The position numbers were made by a program, and so were the translations under genes. Positions 1-6,627 of a stretch of DNA of 20,880 nt are shown here, piece after piece. Origin of the DNA: RGIG3102 sp964649845 (lineage in GTDB: Bacteria; Bacillota; Clostridia; Oscillospirales; Ruminococcaceae). Below the pieces are notes generated by a model that searched no databases, had not been told where the DNA came from, and saw only the letters and a list, made by a program, of their open reading frames with translations. How positions within the stretch are numbered: position 1 is the stretch's first letter; every line of letters begins with the position of its first letter. The stretch is taken from NCBI GenBank assembly GCA_964649845.1, contig CAZYSS010000031.1:1-20880 (forward strand), in the 5' to 3' direction.

Positions 1-55
1 GAGCGCGTGACTGTTAATCACGATGTCGTTGGTTCGAGTCCAACTTGGGGAGCCA
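1..55 (+). tRNA. tRNA-Asn (GTT), 5' end cut by the window edge
   Basis: The anticodon stem pairs 6-10 with 18-22 around a 7-nt loop (11-17) with anticodon GTT at 13-15, which reads Asn codons. The T arm is 28-44 with loop TTCGAGT. The 3' acceptor strand is 45-51, the discriminator is G52 and an encoded CCA lies at 53-55. The D arm and 5' acceptor strand lie outside the window. Confidence 0.95.
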
Positions 56-65
56 CATTTACGAT

Positions 66-110
66 ATCCGAACCTATTGCCTGTCGGCAGTATGTTCGGA
101 TTTGTTTGTT
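66..110 (+). terminator. Terminator after tRNA-Asn
   Basis: ATCCGAAC (66-73) pairs perfectly with GTTCGGAT (94-101), and a small CTG/CAG stem sits inside the loop. The T-rich run TTTGTTTGTT follows. It ends the tRNA transcript. Confidence 0.8.
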
Positions 111-130
111 ATTTGTAAAATTGTATTGCC

Positions 131-165
131 TGATTGGTTAACACCAGTCAAGCATTTTTTATTTG
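131..165 (+). terminator. Second terminator-like hairpin behind tRNA-Asn
   Basis: TGATTGGT (131-138) pairs with ACCAGTCA (143-150) with one G-U pair and loop TAAC. It is followed by AGCATTTTTTATTT. It separates the tRNA from the two-component locus, whose first operator starts at 174. Confidence 0.6.
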
Positions 166-173
166 TGTTCTTC

Positions 174-202
174 ACAACTTGGTAATATCTATATGATATA
201 CT
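174..202 (+). promoter_or_regulatory. Distal promoter with putative response-regulator operator (site A)
   Basis: ACAACTT (174-180) is followed 10 bp on by AATATCT (184-190), then 6 nt, then the -10 box TATACT (197-202). There is no good -35 box; the repeats occupy its place, as at PhoB-class activated promoters. The same element recurs at 1140-1168 and, in related form, at 3260-3310. Expected start of transcription is near 209, upstream of the type A gene at 293. The motif identity is seen; binding by the response regulator encoded at 1215 is inferred. Confidence 0.6.
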
Positions 203-219
203 TAAATTAAAATAATTTT

Positions 220-270
220 ACAACTCTATAAAATCTGTATTTAAATTTGAAAACAACTTTCCCTTATACT
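220..270 (+). promoter_or_regulatory. Second, proximal promoter/operator region of the gene at 293
   Basis: ACAACTC (220-226), AAATCTG (231-237) and ACAACTT (253-259) lie in an 11-bp phase (220, 231, 253) and end at a second TATACT box (265-270). These copies are more degenerate than site A. The expected start is near 277, only 16 nt before the ATG and overlapping the GAGG ribosome site, so the distal promoter may be the main one. Confidence 0.35.
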
Positions 271-292
271 GATTACATATGAGGACAGACAT

Positions 293-1096
293 ATGAAAAA
301 CAAAAATGTAATTTCATTAACAATATTATTGATTGCCGCTGTTATTATTGGTGTAATCGGAATGTCAAAACTTGTTGAATCATCCTGGCAGACAACGTCA
401 GGTAAAGACAATCAGCTTACAGTAAATGAAGAAAATTTGCAGGCGGAAGAAAGTACATTTGATTATCCCTACATTAATTATTCACAACTGAATGCTGAAG
501 ATAAAGAATTATACAAAACATTTGAGCAAATTTCAGACTCAATATTGCCTGAAAATAAGGAGTTTACATATCAGCAGGCAGCCAATAAATTAGGAGAGGC
601 CATAAAATATCTTACAGGATATACAGAGCATCAGAAAACCCCAATGGTAATCGAATTGGCAGATGTAAACATGTTTACATTATCCCGTGGTCTTGATATT
701 GATTGCTATACCTGTAAACTATTCACAGATGATTTGTTTATTGGTGCAGTTATTGATACTACCGGTCAATTCTGGTATCTGGGTTTTGAAGATATTGACG
801 TGAAAACAGGTGGCTGGTTTTATAAATCTCCTCCATCACAAAATATATCTGAGCAATTGGTGGAAACTTCTTTACAATATTTAAATGAATTGGGAGTATC
901 TGATACTATTGTTGGATATTATACAGAAATAGCCAGCAATGAAAAAGACAATGATACAAATGCTGTCTACATAGTTCATTTTGAGACAGAAGTGGGAAGT
1001 AATCTTTGTTTTACTTTAAATAAAGAATACGGTCTGATATATTACAGCAAATATCCTGAATCTTTATATACTCACGAAGAGTTTATTCCAATCTGA
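293..1096 (+). CDS. Membrane-anchored PepSY-like accessory protein, type A, paralog 1
   Basis: This is a 267-residue protein of no recognised family. One N-terminal membrane helix (about 6-26) is preceded by Lys residues, so the rest should lie outside the cell. The anchor is followed by E29, W32, N40 and L42, at exactly the positions found in the paralogs at 3337, 4162 and 5102. The outer part looks like two PepSY-type repeats. The first runs from TYQQAAN (92-98) to the IDTTG strand-turn (154-158); the second is about 187-245. It shares TYQQAAN, GExIKY and TxHQ with the 4162 protein (type A). GAGG at 281-284 gives 8-nt spacing to the ATG. It is transcribed alone, closed by the terminator at 1104, just upstream of the regulator-kinase operon. 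PepSY assignment is by pattern only. Function unknown; a role in envelope sensing with the kinase at 1868 is inference. Confidence 0.85.
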   Translation: MKNKNVISLTILLIAAVIIGVIGMSKLVESSWQTTSGKDNQLTVNEENLQAEESTFDYPYINYSQLNAEDKELYKTFEQISDSILPENKEFTYQQAANKLGEAIKYLTGYTEHQKTPMVIELADVNMFTLSRGLDIDCYTCKLFTDDLFIGAVIDTTGQFWYLGFEDIDVKTGGWFYKSPPSQNISEQLVETSLQYLNELGVSDTIVGYYTEIASNEKDNDTNAVYIVHFETEVGSNLCFTLNKEYGLIYYSKYPESLYTHEEFIPI

Positions 1097-1103
1097 TAAA
1101 TAG

Positions 1104-1139
1104 AAAATCCCTTTATCCATTGAGATAGAGGGATTTTTT
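1104..1139 (+). terminator. Terminator between paralog 1 and the response regulator
   Basis: A 14-bp stem pairs 1104-1117 with 1124-1137 (one G-T pair, 6-nt loop) and ends in a T run. The next operator starts at 1140, so the two elements abut directly. Confidence 0.9.
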
Positions 1140-1168
1140 ACAACTTGGTAATATCTCTGTGATATGCT
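1140..1168 (+). promoter_or_regulatory. Promoter and putative operator of the regulator-kinase operon (site B)
   Basis: ACAACTT (1140-1146), AATATCT (1150-1156), 6 nt, TATGCT (1163-1168). Spacing is identical to site A, with the first 17 bases the same. Its place upstream of the response regulator gene suggests autoregulation. The expected transcript start is near 1175. Confidence 0.6.
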
Positions 1169-1214
1169 AAACTTATAATAATATATTTACGCTTATATTT
1201 ACCGGAGAAAAATT

Positions 1215-1871
1215 ATGGCATACATATTAATCGCAGAAGACGAAGAAGTTATAAATACCCTTATTGCAAAAAATCTTACAATGGTTGGCCACAAGGTTAT
1301 GCAAACCTTTACCGGCACAGACACTCTGGAAGCAATCAACGACAATGAATTTGATCTTGTTTTGATGGATGTCATGATGCCCGGCATGAGCGGTTTTGAA
1401 GTGAAGCAGAAGCTGGACAAAGATACACCTGTAATTTTTGTTACGGCCAAGCAGTCTCTTACCGACCAGCTGACAGGTCTTTCCCTTGGTGCTGATGACT
1501 ACATCACCAAACCATTTGATATGCTGGTGCTGCTTGCCCGTGTGGAAAACGTACTGCGCCGCACAATGAAAAATACATCAGTTTTCAAAATCAATAACTG
1601 CACAATAAACTTGAACAGCCGCAGTGTAAAGGTAGACGATATGCCTGTTTCCCTTACATTGCAGGAGTTTAATCTGCTGGAAGCACTGGTGCTTAACCGT
1701 AATCTTGCACTTTCCAGAGAAAAGCTGATTGAACTGGCTTGGGGCTTTGATTTTGAAGGCGATAACCGCACAGTTGATGTGCATATCCAGAAACTGCGCA
1801 AAAAATGCAATCTGGAAAAAGAAATAGCCACAGTTTACAAATACGGTTACAGACTGGAGTATGACAAATGA
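1215..1871 (+). CDS. OmpR/PhoB-family response regulator
   Basis: This 218-residue protein would be a DNA-binding transcription factor switched on by phosphorylation. The receiver domain (about 1-120) has the acidic pair E8-D9, the phospho-acceptor D52 in LMDVMMPG, the switch T77 and K99 in the TKP motif. The winged-helix domain (about 125-218) carries the family pattern REKL..LAWG, then NRTVDVHIQKLRKK, ending in YGYRLE. GGAG at 1204-1207 precedes the ATG by 7 nt. The stop overlaps the kinase start (ATGA, 1868-1871), so the two are translationally coupled. Direct repeats with 10-11 bp spacing before each unit of the locus fit the tandem binding typical of this family. Its natural signal and wider regulon cannot be told from the sequence. 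Confidence 0.97.
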   Translation: MAYILIAEDEEVINTLIAKNLTMVGHKVMQTFTGTDTLEAINDNEFDLVLMDVMMPGMSGFEVKQKLDKDTPVIFVTAKQSLTDQLTGLSLGADDYITKPFDMLVLLARVENVLRRTMKNTSVFKINNCTINLNSRSVKVDDMPVSLTLQEFNLLEALVLNRNLALSREKLIELAWGFDFEGDNRTVDVHIQKLRKKCNLEKEIATVYKYGYRLEYDK

Positions 1872-3268
1872 AACTGAACTATCGTCAGAAGCTGTACTTT
1901 TACATTCTGATAATCTTTCTGATTTTCTTCAACGGCGGTATATTTTCGGTTGCCACCATACAGAACAGCAAAAGCATAAAGGCTCAACAGGAAAATCTGC
2001 TGATACAGAACAACATCGTTCTTCAGCAGATTATTTCTGATGTGGAGGTTGTCTATTCATCACGCCCACAGAGCATACCGCTGATTATAAAGCAGCATGG
2101 TGCAAGGCAGAAAGCCAACGGCATTCTGATTCAGGTGGAAACTGACAAAGACGAATACATCTATTCATCCTTTGAAGAAAAGCTGGACTTTATCGGCACA
2201 GACCCTGCAAAAATCAGCTATAAAATAGATACAGTAGGTGGAGTAAAGACCTTTCTGGCTTATTCCAAACTGCCTGCGCCTTTTGATAATTATAATGTAA
2301 TCACTGGCTTTTCGGTGCAGGCATTGTTTGATGACTGGCACAATACTGTGGGGATGGTTATAATTCTTTCACTGATATTTTCGTTTATCATTTCTGTGGT
2401 GCTGTACTTTTCACTTAATCAGCTTACAAAACCGCTGATTGCCATCAGCAACGCTGCTGCAAAGTTTGGCGAAGGGGATTACTCTGTCCGCATAAAAGAA
2501 ATGTCAAAGGACGAATTGGGAGACACAGCCCGAAATTTCAACCTTATGGCAGACAGAATTACAGACCAGATGAACAGTCTGGAAACTATGGCAAATGACA
2601 AACAGCGACTGATAGATGACCTGTCCCATGAAATGCGCACACCGCTGACAGCTATCCGCGGCTATGTGGAATATATGCAGGCCGCCAGACTGACTGATGA
2701 AGAATATTTCAAAACACTGAACATCATTGACCGTCAGGCGTACAGAATGCAGAAATTAAGCGAAGGCGTGCTGTCCTTTACACGTCTGCGCAATGAAAAT
2801 GCAGACCGCACCACACCTGTAAATGTGGCAGGTCTGCTGGCAGATATACAGAAAAGCTATTCCATCAAGGCGAACAGGGATAATATTTACCTGTCTGTTT
2901 CAGCACCGCAGTATCTCACTATCAAAGGGGACAGGCTGCTGTTTGAAAGCCTTATCGGCAATCTGGTGGATAATGCCCTCAACGCCTGCGCAGATACAAC
3001 TGTAAAAAGAGTATCTATGTCTGCAAAAACAAAAAATGAAAATGTTGTTATCGAAATAGAAGATACAGGCATAGGTATGTCCCGTGAAACGCTGGAAAAT
3101 GTGCACAAGCCATTTTTCCGTGCAGATAAATCCCGCAGCCGCCGCCGTGGCGGTGCAGGTCTGGGTGGCGCACTGTGTAAAGAAATAGCCGATATGTATG
3201 ATATTGATATTAAATACACATCCCAGCTGGGCAACGGCACAAAAGTTTCTCTCACTTTTACAACTTGA
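1868..3268 (+). CDS. Membrane sensor histidine kinase, partner of the upstream regulator
   Basis: This is a 466-residue classical kinase. Membrane helix 1 is about 10-31 and helix 2 about 161-183; they enclose an outer sensor region of about 130 residues with no recognised domain. A HAMP linker (about 184-237) follows. The dimerisation helix has the phospho-acceptor H254 in LSHEMRTPL. The ATP domain has the N box (N365, N369), the G1 box DTGIG (399-403), the PFFRADKS motif (415-422) and a Gly-rich G2 box (428-434). All catalytic motifs are intact. It overlaps the regulator by 4 bp. Its last codons (TT-stop) also form the first ACAACTT half-site of the next promoter. Adjacent membrane-anchored paralogs make it plausible that the outer domain or the helices contact those proteins, as YycH/YycI do with WalK; this is an analogy only. 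Confidence 0.97.
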   Translation: MKLNYRQKLYFYILIIFLIFFNGGIFSVATIQNSKSIKAQQENLLIQNNIVLQQIISDVEVVYSSRPQSIPLIIKQHGARQKANGILIQVETDKDEYIYSSFEEKLDFIGTDPAKISYKIDTVGGVKTFLAYSKLPAPFDNYNVITGFSVQALFDDWHNTVGMVIILSLIFSFIISVVLYFSLNQLTKPLIAISNAAAKFGEGDYSVRIKEMSKDELGDTARNFNLMADRITDQMNSLETMANDKQRLIDDLSHEMRTPLTAIRGYVEYMQAARLTDEEYFKTLNIIDRQAYRMQKLSEGVLSFTRLRNENADRTTPVNVAGLLADIQKSYSIKANRDNIYLSVSAPQYLTIKGDRLLFESLIGNLVDNALNACADTTVKRVSMSAKTKNENVVIEIEDTGIGMSRETLENVHKPFFRADKSRSRRRGGAGLGGALCKEIADMYDIDIKYTSQLGNGTKVSLTFTT

Positions 3269-3310
3269 TAACAACTTCTTTCTAATCTCCAAATATCTCA
3301 CGGGTATACT
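3260..3310 (+). promoter_or_regulatory. Promoter and four-repeat operator of the paralog operon (site C)
   Basis: Four half-sites are in register: ACAACTT (3260-3266), ACAACTT (3271-3277), CTAATCT (3282-3288) and AATATCT (3292-3298), spaced 11, 11 and 10 bp. After 6 nt comes the -10 box TATACT (3305-3310). The AATATCT-to-TATRCT spacing equals that of sites A and B. The first half-site lies inside the end of the kinase gene. The transcript start should be near 3317, just before the AAAGGAGG ribosome site. Confidence 0.6.
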
Positions 3311-3336
3311 ATGGGTAAATAAAGGAGGAAAATATT

Positions 3337-4149
3337 ATGAAAAATAAGAAAATTGTATCAGTAACTATATTGGCGGTTGTAACCGTAATTATCGGTATAT
3401 ACAGTATGTCAAAAGTAGTAGAAAATAGCTGGCTTTCTACAGAAAGCAAAGAAAACAATCTTGAAGTTGCATCTTCCGGTTATAACATTTCAGATATTGG
3501 CGAATTCAGCTATATGACAGCCGAAGAATATTTACAGACATTAACTGAAGAAGATGCAATTCGGGCATACAAAGCTGATTTAGTGCAATTGGATGACAAT
3601 ATGATTACTTATGATGAAGCAGCGGTTATTGGTGGTTCATCTTTGGAAAAGATTTATCCTAAAATAAATTTCAGAGATATGGAATTTCATATTGCCCCTA
3701 AAAGATGGAAACTGCCATATACAAATGAAGAAAAAATATTTTTCCACGGAGCAGTAAGCAAAGAAAATCCTGACAACCACCCTACAGAACCTTCAAGAAC
3801 ATTGGAATATTTTGTATATTTTATTGACGCATATACGGGTGAGTTAATCAGCCTTGACGCTTTCTTTACAGAAACAGGTATAATAAGCGATATGAACAGG
3901 GAAGAAGCACTTGATTATGCACAGGAACTTGCAAAGTTGTTTGGATATGAAAAATATCAGAAATATTATATTGAAGAATCAGATGGTGGTGCAGGCTACA
4001 AAGTGTTCTCTGTTACCTTTTTAATTGATGATACAAAAGCTGTAGGCTTCAACTTCAATACATATGAAGACAGATTTATGATGGGGGTAAGCGAAAAAGG
4101 CACAAAACCATATAATCTTGTTGAAGAAAAAGGCATCAGTTTTGAATAA
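3337..4149 (+). CDS. Membrane-anchored PepSY-like accessory protein, type B, paralog 2
   Basis: This 270-residue protein has a membrane helix at about 6-26 and then E29, W32, N40 and L42, as in its paralogs. The outer part fits two PepSY-like repeats: MITYDEAAVIGG (89-100) to the strand-turn IDAYTGELIS (163-172), then about 186-250, ending NLVEEKGISFE. It is closest to the protein at 5102, sharing the ISD.G.F.Y.T..EYL stretch (51-65), YDEAAVIGG, an NFR motif (111-113) and the FLID strand (228-231). AAAGGAGG (3321-3328) is a strong ribosome site with 8-nt spacing. It is the first gene of a four-gene operon behind operator site C. Function is unknown; repeat assignment is by eye. Alternatives are a surface ligand-binding protein or a protease inhibitor. 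Confidence 0.85.
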   Translation: MKNKKIVSVTILAVVTVIIGIYSMSKVVENSWLSTESKENNLEVASSGYNISDIGEFSYMTAEEYLQTLTEEDAIRAYKADLVQLDDNMITYDEAAVIGGSSLEKIYPKINFRDMEFHIAPKRWKLPYTNEEKIFFHGAVSKENPDNHPTEPSRTLEYFVYFIDAYTGELISLDAFFTETGIISDMNREEALDYAQELAKLFGYEKYQKYYIEESDGGAGYKVFSVTFLIDDTKAVGFNFNTYEDRFMMGVSEKGTKPYNLVEEKGISFE

Positions 4150-4161
4150 GGCGGCGGTACT

Positions 4162-5088
4162 ATGAAAACTAAAAGAATTATATCTCTCACCGTTTTTGCA
4201 GTTGCTCTTGTCCTGACGGGTATACTCGGTTTATCAAAAGTATTTGAAAACGGCTGGCAAAATGAAAATACAATAGATAACAGTCTGGATGCAGAGATAG
4301 TAGAGAATAATGATGGTATCTTTGATTACAAGTATACAAACATCGCACTTTTTAAAGAAGATAGGACAGACATAGAATACCCTTTGGATATTATCATTGA
4401 AAATCATATCGAAAACGTTGAAGAATATATACAAAAAAGCGGTATAAACGATACGCCTGTCACTATTACATATCAGCAGGCAGCTAATATTGCTGGTGAG
4501 ACAATAAAATATGCAATAGGATTTACAGACCATCAAAATAATGTTGCGTTTGTTGAAAGAATACCTATGAAAAAGAGTGTATATAAGTACACAGATTTAA
4601 TAGAAGAAGCAGAAGAACTATGTGTTGAAATGTTAGATGTTTATGAATGTTATTTTATAGTTTACTATGAGGAGGTCCTTACATCTACTGCTCCTTTTAA
4701 TGAAGAACATATTGAGATATCAGTGTATATTGATGCACAGACAGGAAAAGTATGGGATATATATGTTCATGATTATCGCGATGACGAAGAAGTTGACACT
4801 GGATTCACTGCTGAAAGTATTATAGATTACAGGGGAGTTCCATCGCCTTTAAAAGAACGGCTGTTATCAGATGTTGAAAATATACTTGATTTGTGTGACC
4901 CTGGTAAATCAATCAACCGATATAGTATTGAGGAAACTGACAGTTGTTATATGGCTTATGTAGAAACAGCAGATTCATTGAGTTGTATGTCTTTTGAAAA
5001 AGGAAATAACAACCAGCTGATAAGTTATAATTCAAGAGTATCTCAGGTGGTTTCGCCATATTATTTAAGGTCATTTGAAAAGTATTAA
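4162..5088 (+). CDS. Membrane-anchored PepSY-like accessory protein, type A, paralog 3
   Basis: This 308-residue protein is the longest of the family. The anchor helix is at about 6-26 and E29, W32, N40 and L42 are all kept. An insertion relative to the paralog at 293 lies before TYQQAAN (103-109), and that motif is followed by GETIKY and TDHQ (122-125), which place it in type A. A clear PepSY-like strand-turn YIDAQTGKVWDIYV (189-202) closes the first repeat; the second is about 222-290. It contains four Cys in the outer part (C154, C163 and two near the C-terminus), which could form disulfides. The gene starts 12 bp after the previous stop, behind AAGGCGG, a junction repeated at the next two genes. 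Function not known. Confidence 0.85.
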   Translation: MKTKRIISLTVFAVALVLTGILGLSKVFENGWQNENTIDNSLDAEIVENNDGIFDYKYTNIALFKEDRTDIEYPLDIIIENHIENVEEYIQKSGINDTPVTITYQQAANIAGETIKYAIGFTDHQNNVAFVERIPMKKSVYKYTDLIEEAEELCVEMLDVYECYFIVYYEEVLTSTAPFNEEHIEISVYIDAQTGKVWDIYVHDYRDDEEVDTGFTAESIIDYRGVPSPLKERLLSDVENILDLCDPGKSINRYSIEETDSCYMAYVETADSLSCMSFEKGNNNQLISYNSRVSQVVSPYYLRSFEKY

Positions 5089-5101
5089 GGCGGTGAGCTA
5101 T

Positions 5102-5920
5102 ATGAAAAACAAAAAAATAATTTTGCTTACCACAGTTTTTATTACCGTTGTTCTGGTAGGTATATACAGCTGTTCACTGATGTTTGAAGCAGGCTGGTCA
5201 AGTGAAAAAGAAATAAGCAATACACTTGATACCAACCGGGATATTTATCAGATAAGTGATATGGGTGCTTTCCCATATATCACAATGGATGAATATCTGG
5301 AAATGGGGCCACAACATAGCAATTTTTATCAGAATCCGCCACAAGTAATTCCGGTTGCAGATGAAATGATTTCTTATGACGAAGCAGCGGTTATAGGTGG
5401 CACAGCTATGGAAATAATCAACCCTACTGAAAATTTCCGCAATCTGACTTTTGTTGTATATCCGGGGAATAGGGAAATCATGGGCGATAATGGTGAAATA
5501 ACTGTTGTCGGCCCTGTGTACACAGGTTTTTACGAAGAAAAATTTGAAAATAAATCACGTACAAAAAAATCCTATTACTACAATATCGATGCAATAACAA
5601 AAGAAGTAATAAGCCTGCGATACACTTTGGCCGAAAATTATGATAAAGGAGTACAGACTTTGCTTGTCGGAAATCCTGTAGAATATGCAAAAGAAATTGC
5701 ATATGGTATGGGTTATAAAAATCTGAAAGCATATTTTGCAGAGACCGGCAGTTATGGTACTGATGGCAAAGCATACAGAGTGGATTTCCTTATTGATGAA
5801 ACGCAGTCCATTACAATAGGTTTAAACAGCTATGACGATACATTCCTGTTTATGAAAAACATTGCTGATGTATTAGATTACCATGAAAATCTGCTGAAAA
5901 ATGGTATCAGTTTGGAATAA
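5102..5920 (+). CDS. Membrane-anchored PepSY-like accessory protein, type B, paralog 4
   Basis: This protein has 272 residues from the ATG at 5102. An in-frame ATG at 5075 is less likely: starting at 5102 puts E29, W32, N40 and L42 at the same positions as in the three other paralogs, and AAGGCGG (5087-5093) sits at a proper distance. The outer region repeats the type B plan: ISD.G.F.YIT..EYL (51-66), MISYDEAAVIGG (89-100), NFR (111-113), IDAITKEVIS (162-171), the FLIDET strand (229-234) and a NLLKNGISLE tail. C24 in the helix end (IYSC) resembles a lipobox only weakly and is absent from the paralogs, so a lipoprotein is unlikely. Function unknown. Confidence 0.85.
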   Translation: MKNKKIILLTTVFITVVLVGIYSCSLMFEAGWSSEKEISNTLDTNRDIYQISDMGAFPYITMDEYLEMGPQHSNFYQNPPQVIPVADEMISYDEAAVIGGTAMEIINPTENFRNLTFVVYPGNREIMGDNGEITVVGPVYTGFYEEKFENKSRTKKSYYYNIDAITKEVISLRYTLAENYDKGVQTLLVGNPVEYAKEIAYGMGYKNLKAYFAETGSYGTDGKAYRVDFLIDETQSITIGLNSYDDTFLFMKNIADVLDYHENLLKNGISLE

Positions 5921-5929
5921 GGCGATATT

Positions 5930-6112
5930 ATGAAAAACAAAAGTTTTATAATTTTCACAGCTGTTTTTATTTCCATTATTCTGTATGGTCTTTTCAGCCT
6001 GTATATTGCCTTGAATGTGCTGTGGCAGCCTCATCAGGCTGATAGCATAGCTTCTCCCGGGTATGAGGTAATCACCACCAACGGCAATAAAATAGTGTAT
6101 TATAATATATAA
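5930..6112 (+). CDS. 60-residue membrane stub related to the accessory-protein anchors
   Basis: This small ORF starts 9 bp after paralog 4, behind the same kind of stop-AAGGCG-ATGAAAAAC junction. It keeps the MKNK start, the membrane helix (about 6-28), G20 and W32, but E29 is Asn and the N40-L42 pair is gone. After SPGYEV, which resembles SSGYNIS of paralog 2, the protein ends in a stop. There is no outer domain. It could be a decayed fifth paralog or a working single-helix peptide that competes with or modulates the full-length proteins or the kinase. The intact start, ribosome site and terminator position argue that it is at least translated. Confidence 0.6.
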   Translation: MKNKSFIIFTAVFISIILYGLFSLYIALNVLWQPHQADSIASPGYEVITTNGNKIVYYNI

Positions 6113-6116
6113 AGAC

Positions 6117-6158
6117 ACAGCCCTGCCAGAAATGGCGGGGCTGTAATTCATTTCTTAA
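6117..6158 (+). terminator. Terminator of the paralog operon
   Basis: A 12-bp stem pairs 6117-6128 (ACAGCCCTGCCA) with 6133-6144, with a GAAA tetraloop and one T-G pair. A moderately T-rich run (AATTCATTTCTT) follows. Confidence 0.8.
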
Positions 6159-6195
6159 TTATTTCTTAAAATTACCATAAACAATCATAAACAAT
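6151..6195 (+). repeat. Short direct repeats upstream of the small membrane gene
   Basis: TTTCTTAA occurs at 6151-6158 and 6162-6169, an 11-bp period. CATAAACAAT occurs twice in perfect tandem at 6176-6185 and 6186-6195. The 11-bp phase is what an OmpR-type dimer would recognise, but the sequence differs from the ACAACTT operators. Confidence 0.45.
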
Positions 6196-6213
6196 ATTTA
6201 CAACAATAAACGG

Positions 6214-6242
6214 TTGACATACAATAAAAACAATATCAGAAT
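6214..6242 (+). promoter_or_regulatory. Possible promoter of the membrane gene at 6257
   Basis: TTGACA (6214-6219) is a consensus -35 box. At 17 bp spacing the -10 would be CAGAAT (6237-6242), which is poor and only 14 nt before the ATG. An activator bound at the upstream repeats could compensate. Confidence 0.3.
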
Positions 6243-6256
6243 GTCAGAGGTCAATA

Positions 6257-6574
6257 ATGAAATTCATACTGGAAATTATAAAACGAATTGCAAAAATACT
6301 GGCGCTTTATCTGCTTTTCAGCTTTGCTGTTGCCATAGCCGTATCACTGTCAGGTGCGGCAGAAAATCTGCTTATATGGCAGACTATGGGCAGTATGACC
6401 CTGGCGGATTATGCAATACTGTTTGCATATGTGAAAATCCTGTGGCTGCCTCTGCTGGCAGGTATGATTTTCTCCCCAAATAATTATCTGGCCTTTCCGC
6501 TTTCCAGCTTGGTTGTGCCTGTAATTGTAACCAGCTTTTTTGTATTGATGATTCGAACTGCTATAAAAGAATAA
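6257..6574 (+). CDS. Small integral membrane protein, unknown
   Basis: This 105-residue protein has three predicted membrane segments (about 12-32, 49-72 and 78-100) and short polar ends. No family is recognised. AGAGG at 6245-6249 gives 7-nt spacing to the ATG. A longer overlapping frame from 6214 is not hydrophobic and has no ribosome site. The gene stands alone between the terminator of the paralog operon and the bidirectional terminator at 6578. It may belong functionally to the two-component locus by position, but it lacks the family motifs. Small three-helix proteins include permease parts, immunity proteins and holin-like proteins, and nothing here decides among them. Confidence 0.7.
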   Translation: MKFILEIIKRIAKILALYLLFSFAVAIAVSLSGAAENLLIWQTMGSMTLADYAILFAYVKILWLPLLAGMIFSPNNYLAFPLSSLVVPVIVTSFFVLMIRTAIKE

Positions 6575-6577
6575 AAA

Positions 6578-6615
6578 TGTCATTCCGGGTTTATCCCGGA
6601 ATGACACTGTTTTTA
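6578..6615. terminator. Bidirectional terminator between converging genes
   Basis: A 12-13 bp perfect stem, 6578-6589 with 6595-6606, has loop TTTAT. An A run precedes it and CTGTTTTTA follows, so it can stop transcription both from 6257 and from purC on the minus strand. Confidence 0.85.
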
Positions 6616-6627
6616 TATGGATTTTAT

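Noticed and set aside
2900..3301. Minus-strand frame of 133 codons inside the kinase gene
   Set aside because: It is antisense to the kinase ATP domain and covers operator site C; its Cys-rich product resembles nothing.
5075..5101. Earlier in-frame ATG for the fourth paralog
   Set aside because: It would overlap the previous gene and break the exact alignment of E29, W32, N40 and L42; the AAGGCGG site fits 5102.
5160..5180. Lipobox-like IYSC in paralog 4
   Set aside because: The -3 and -2 positions are poor and the Cys is not shared by the paralogs; a plain helix anchor explains all members.
293..6112. Paralogs as bacteriocins or a toxin-immunity array
   Set aside because: They are too long, with no leader cleavage site, modification genes or exporter; the anchored two-repeat plan fits accessory sensors better.
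6214..6483. Overlapping plus-strand frame before the small membrane gene
   Set aside because: It starts with TTG inside the promoter, is not hydrophobic and has no ribosome site; the frame from 6257 encodes three clean helices.
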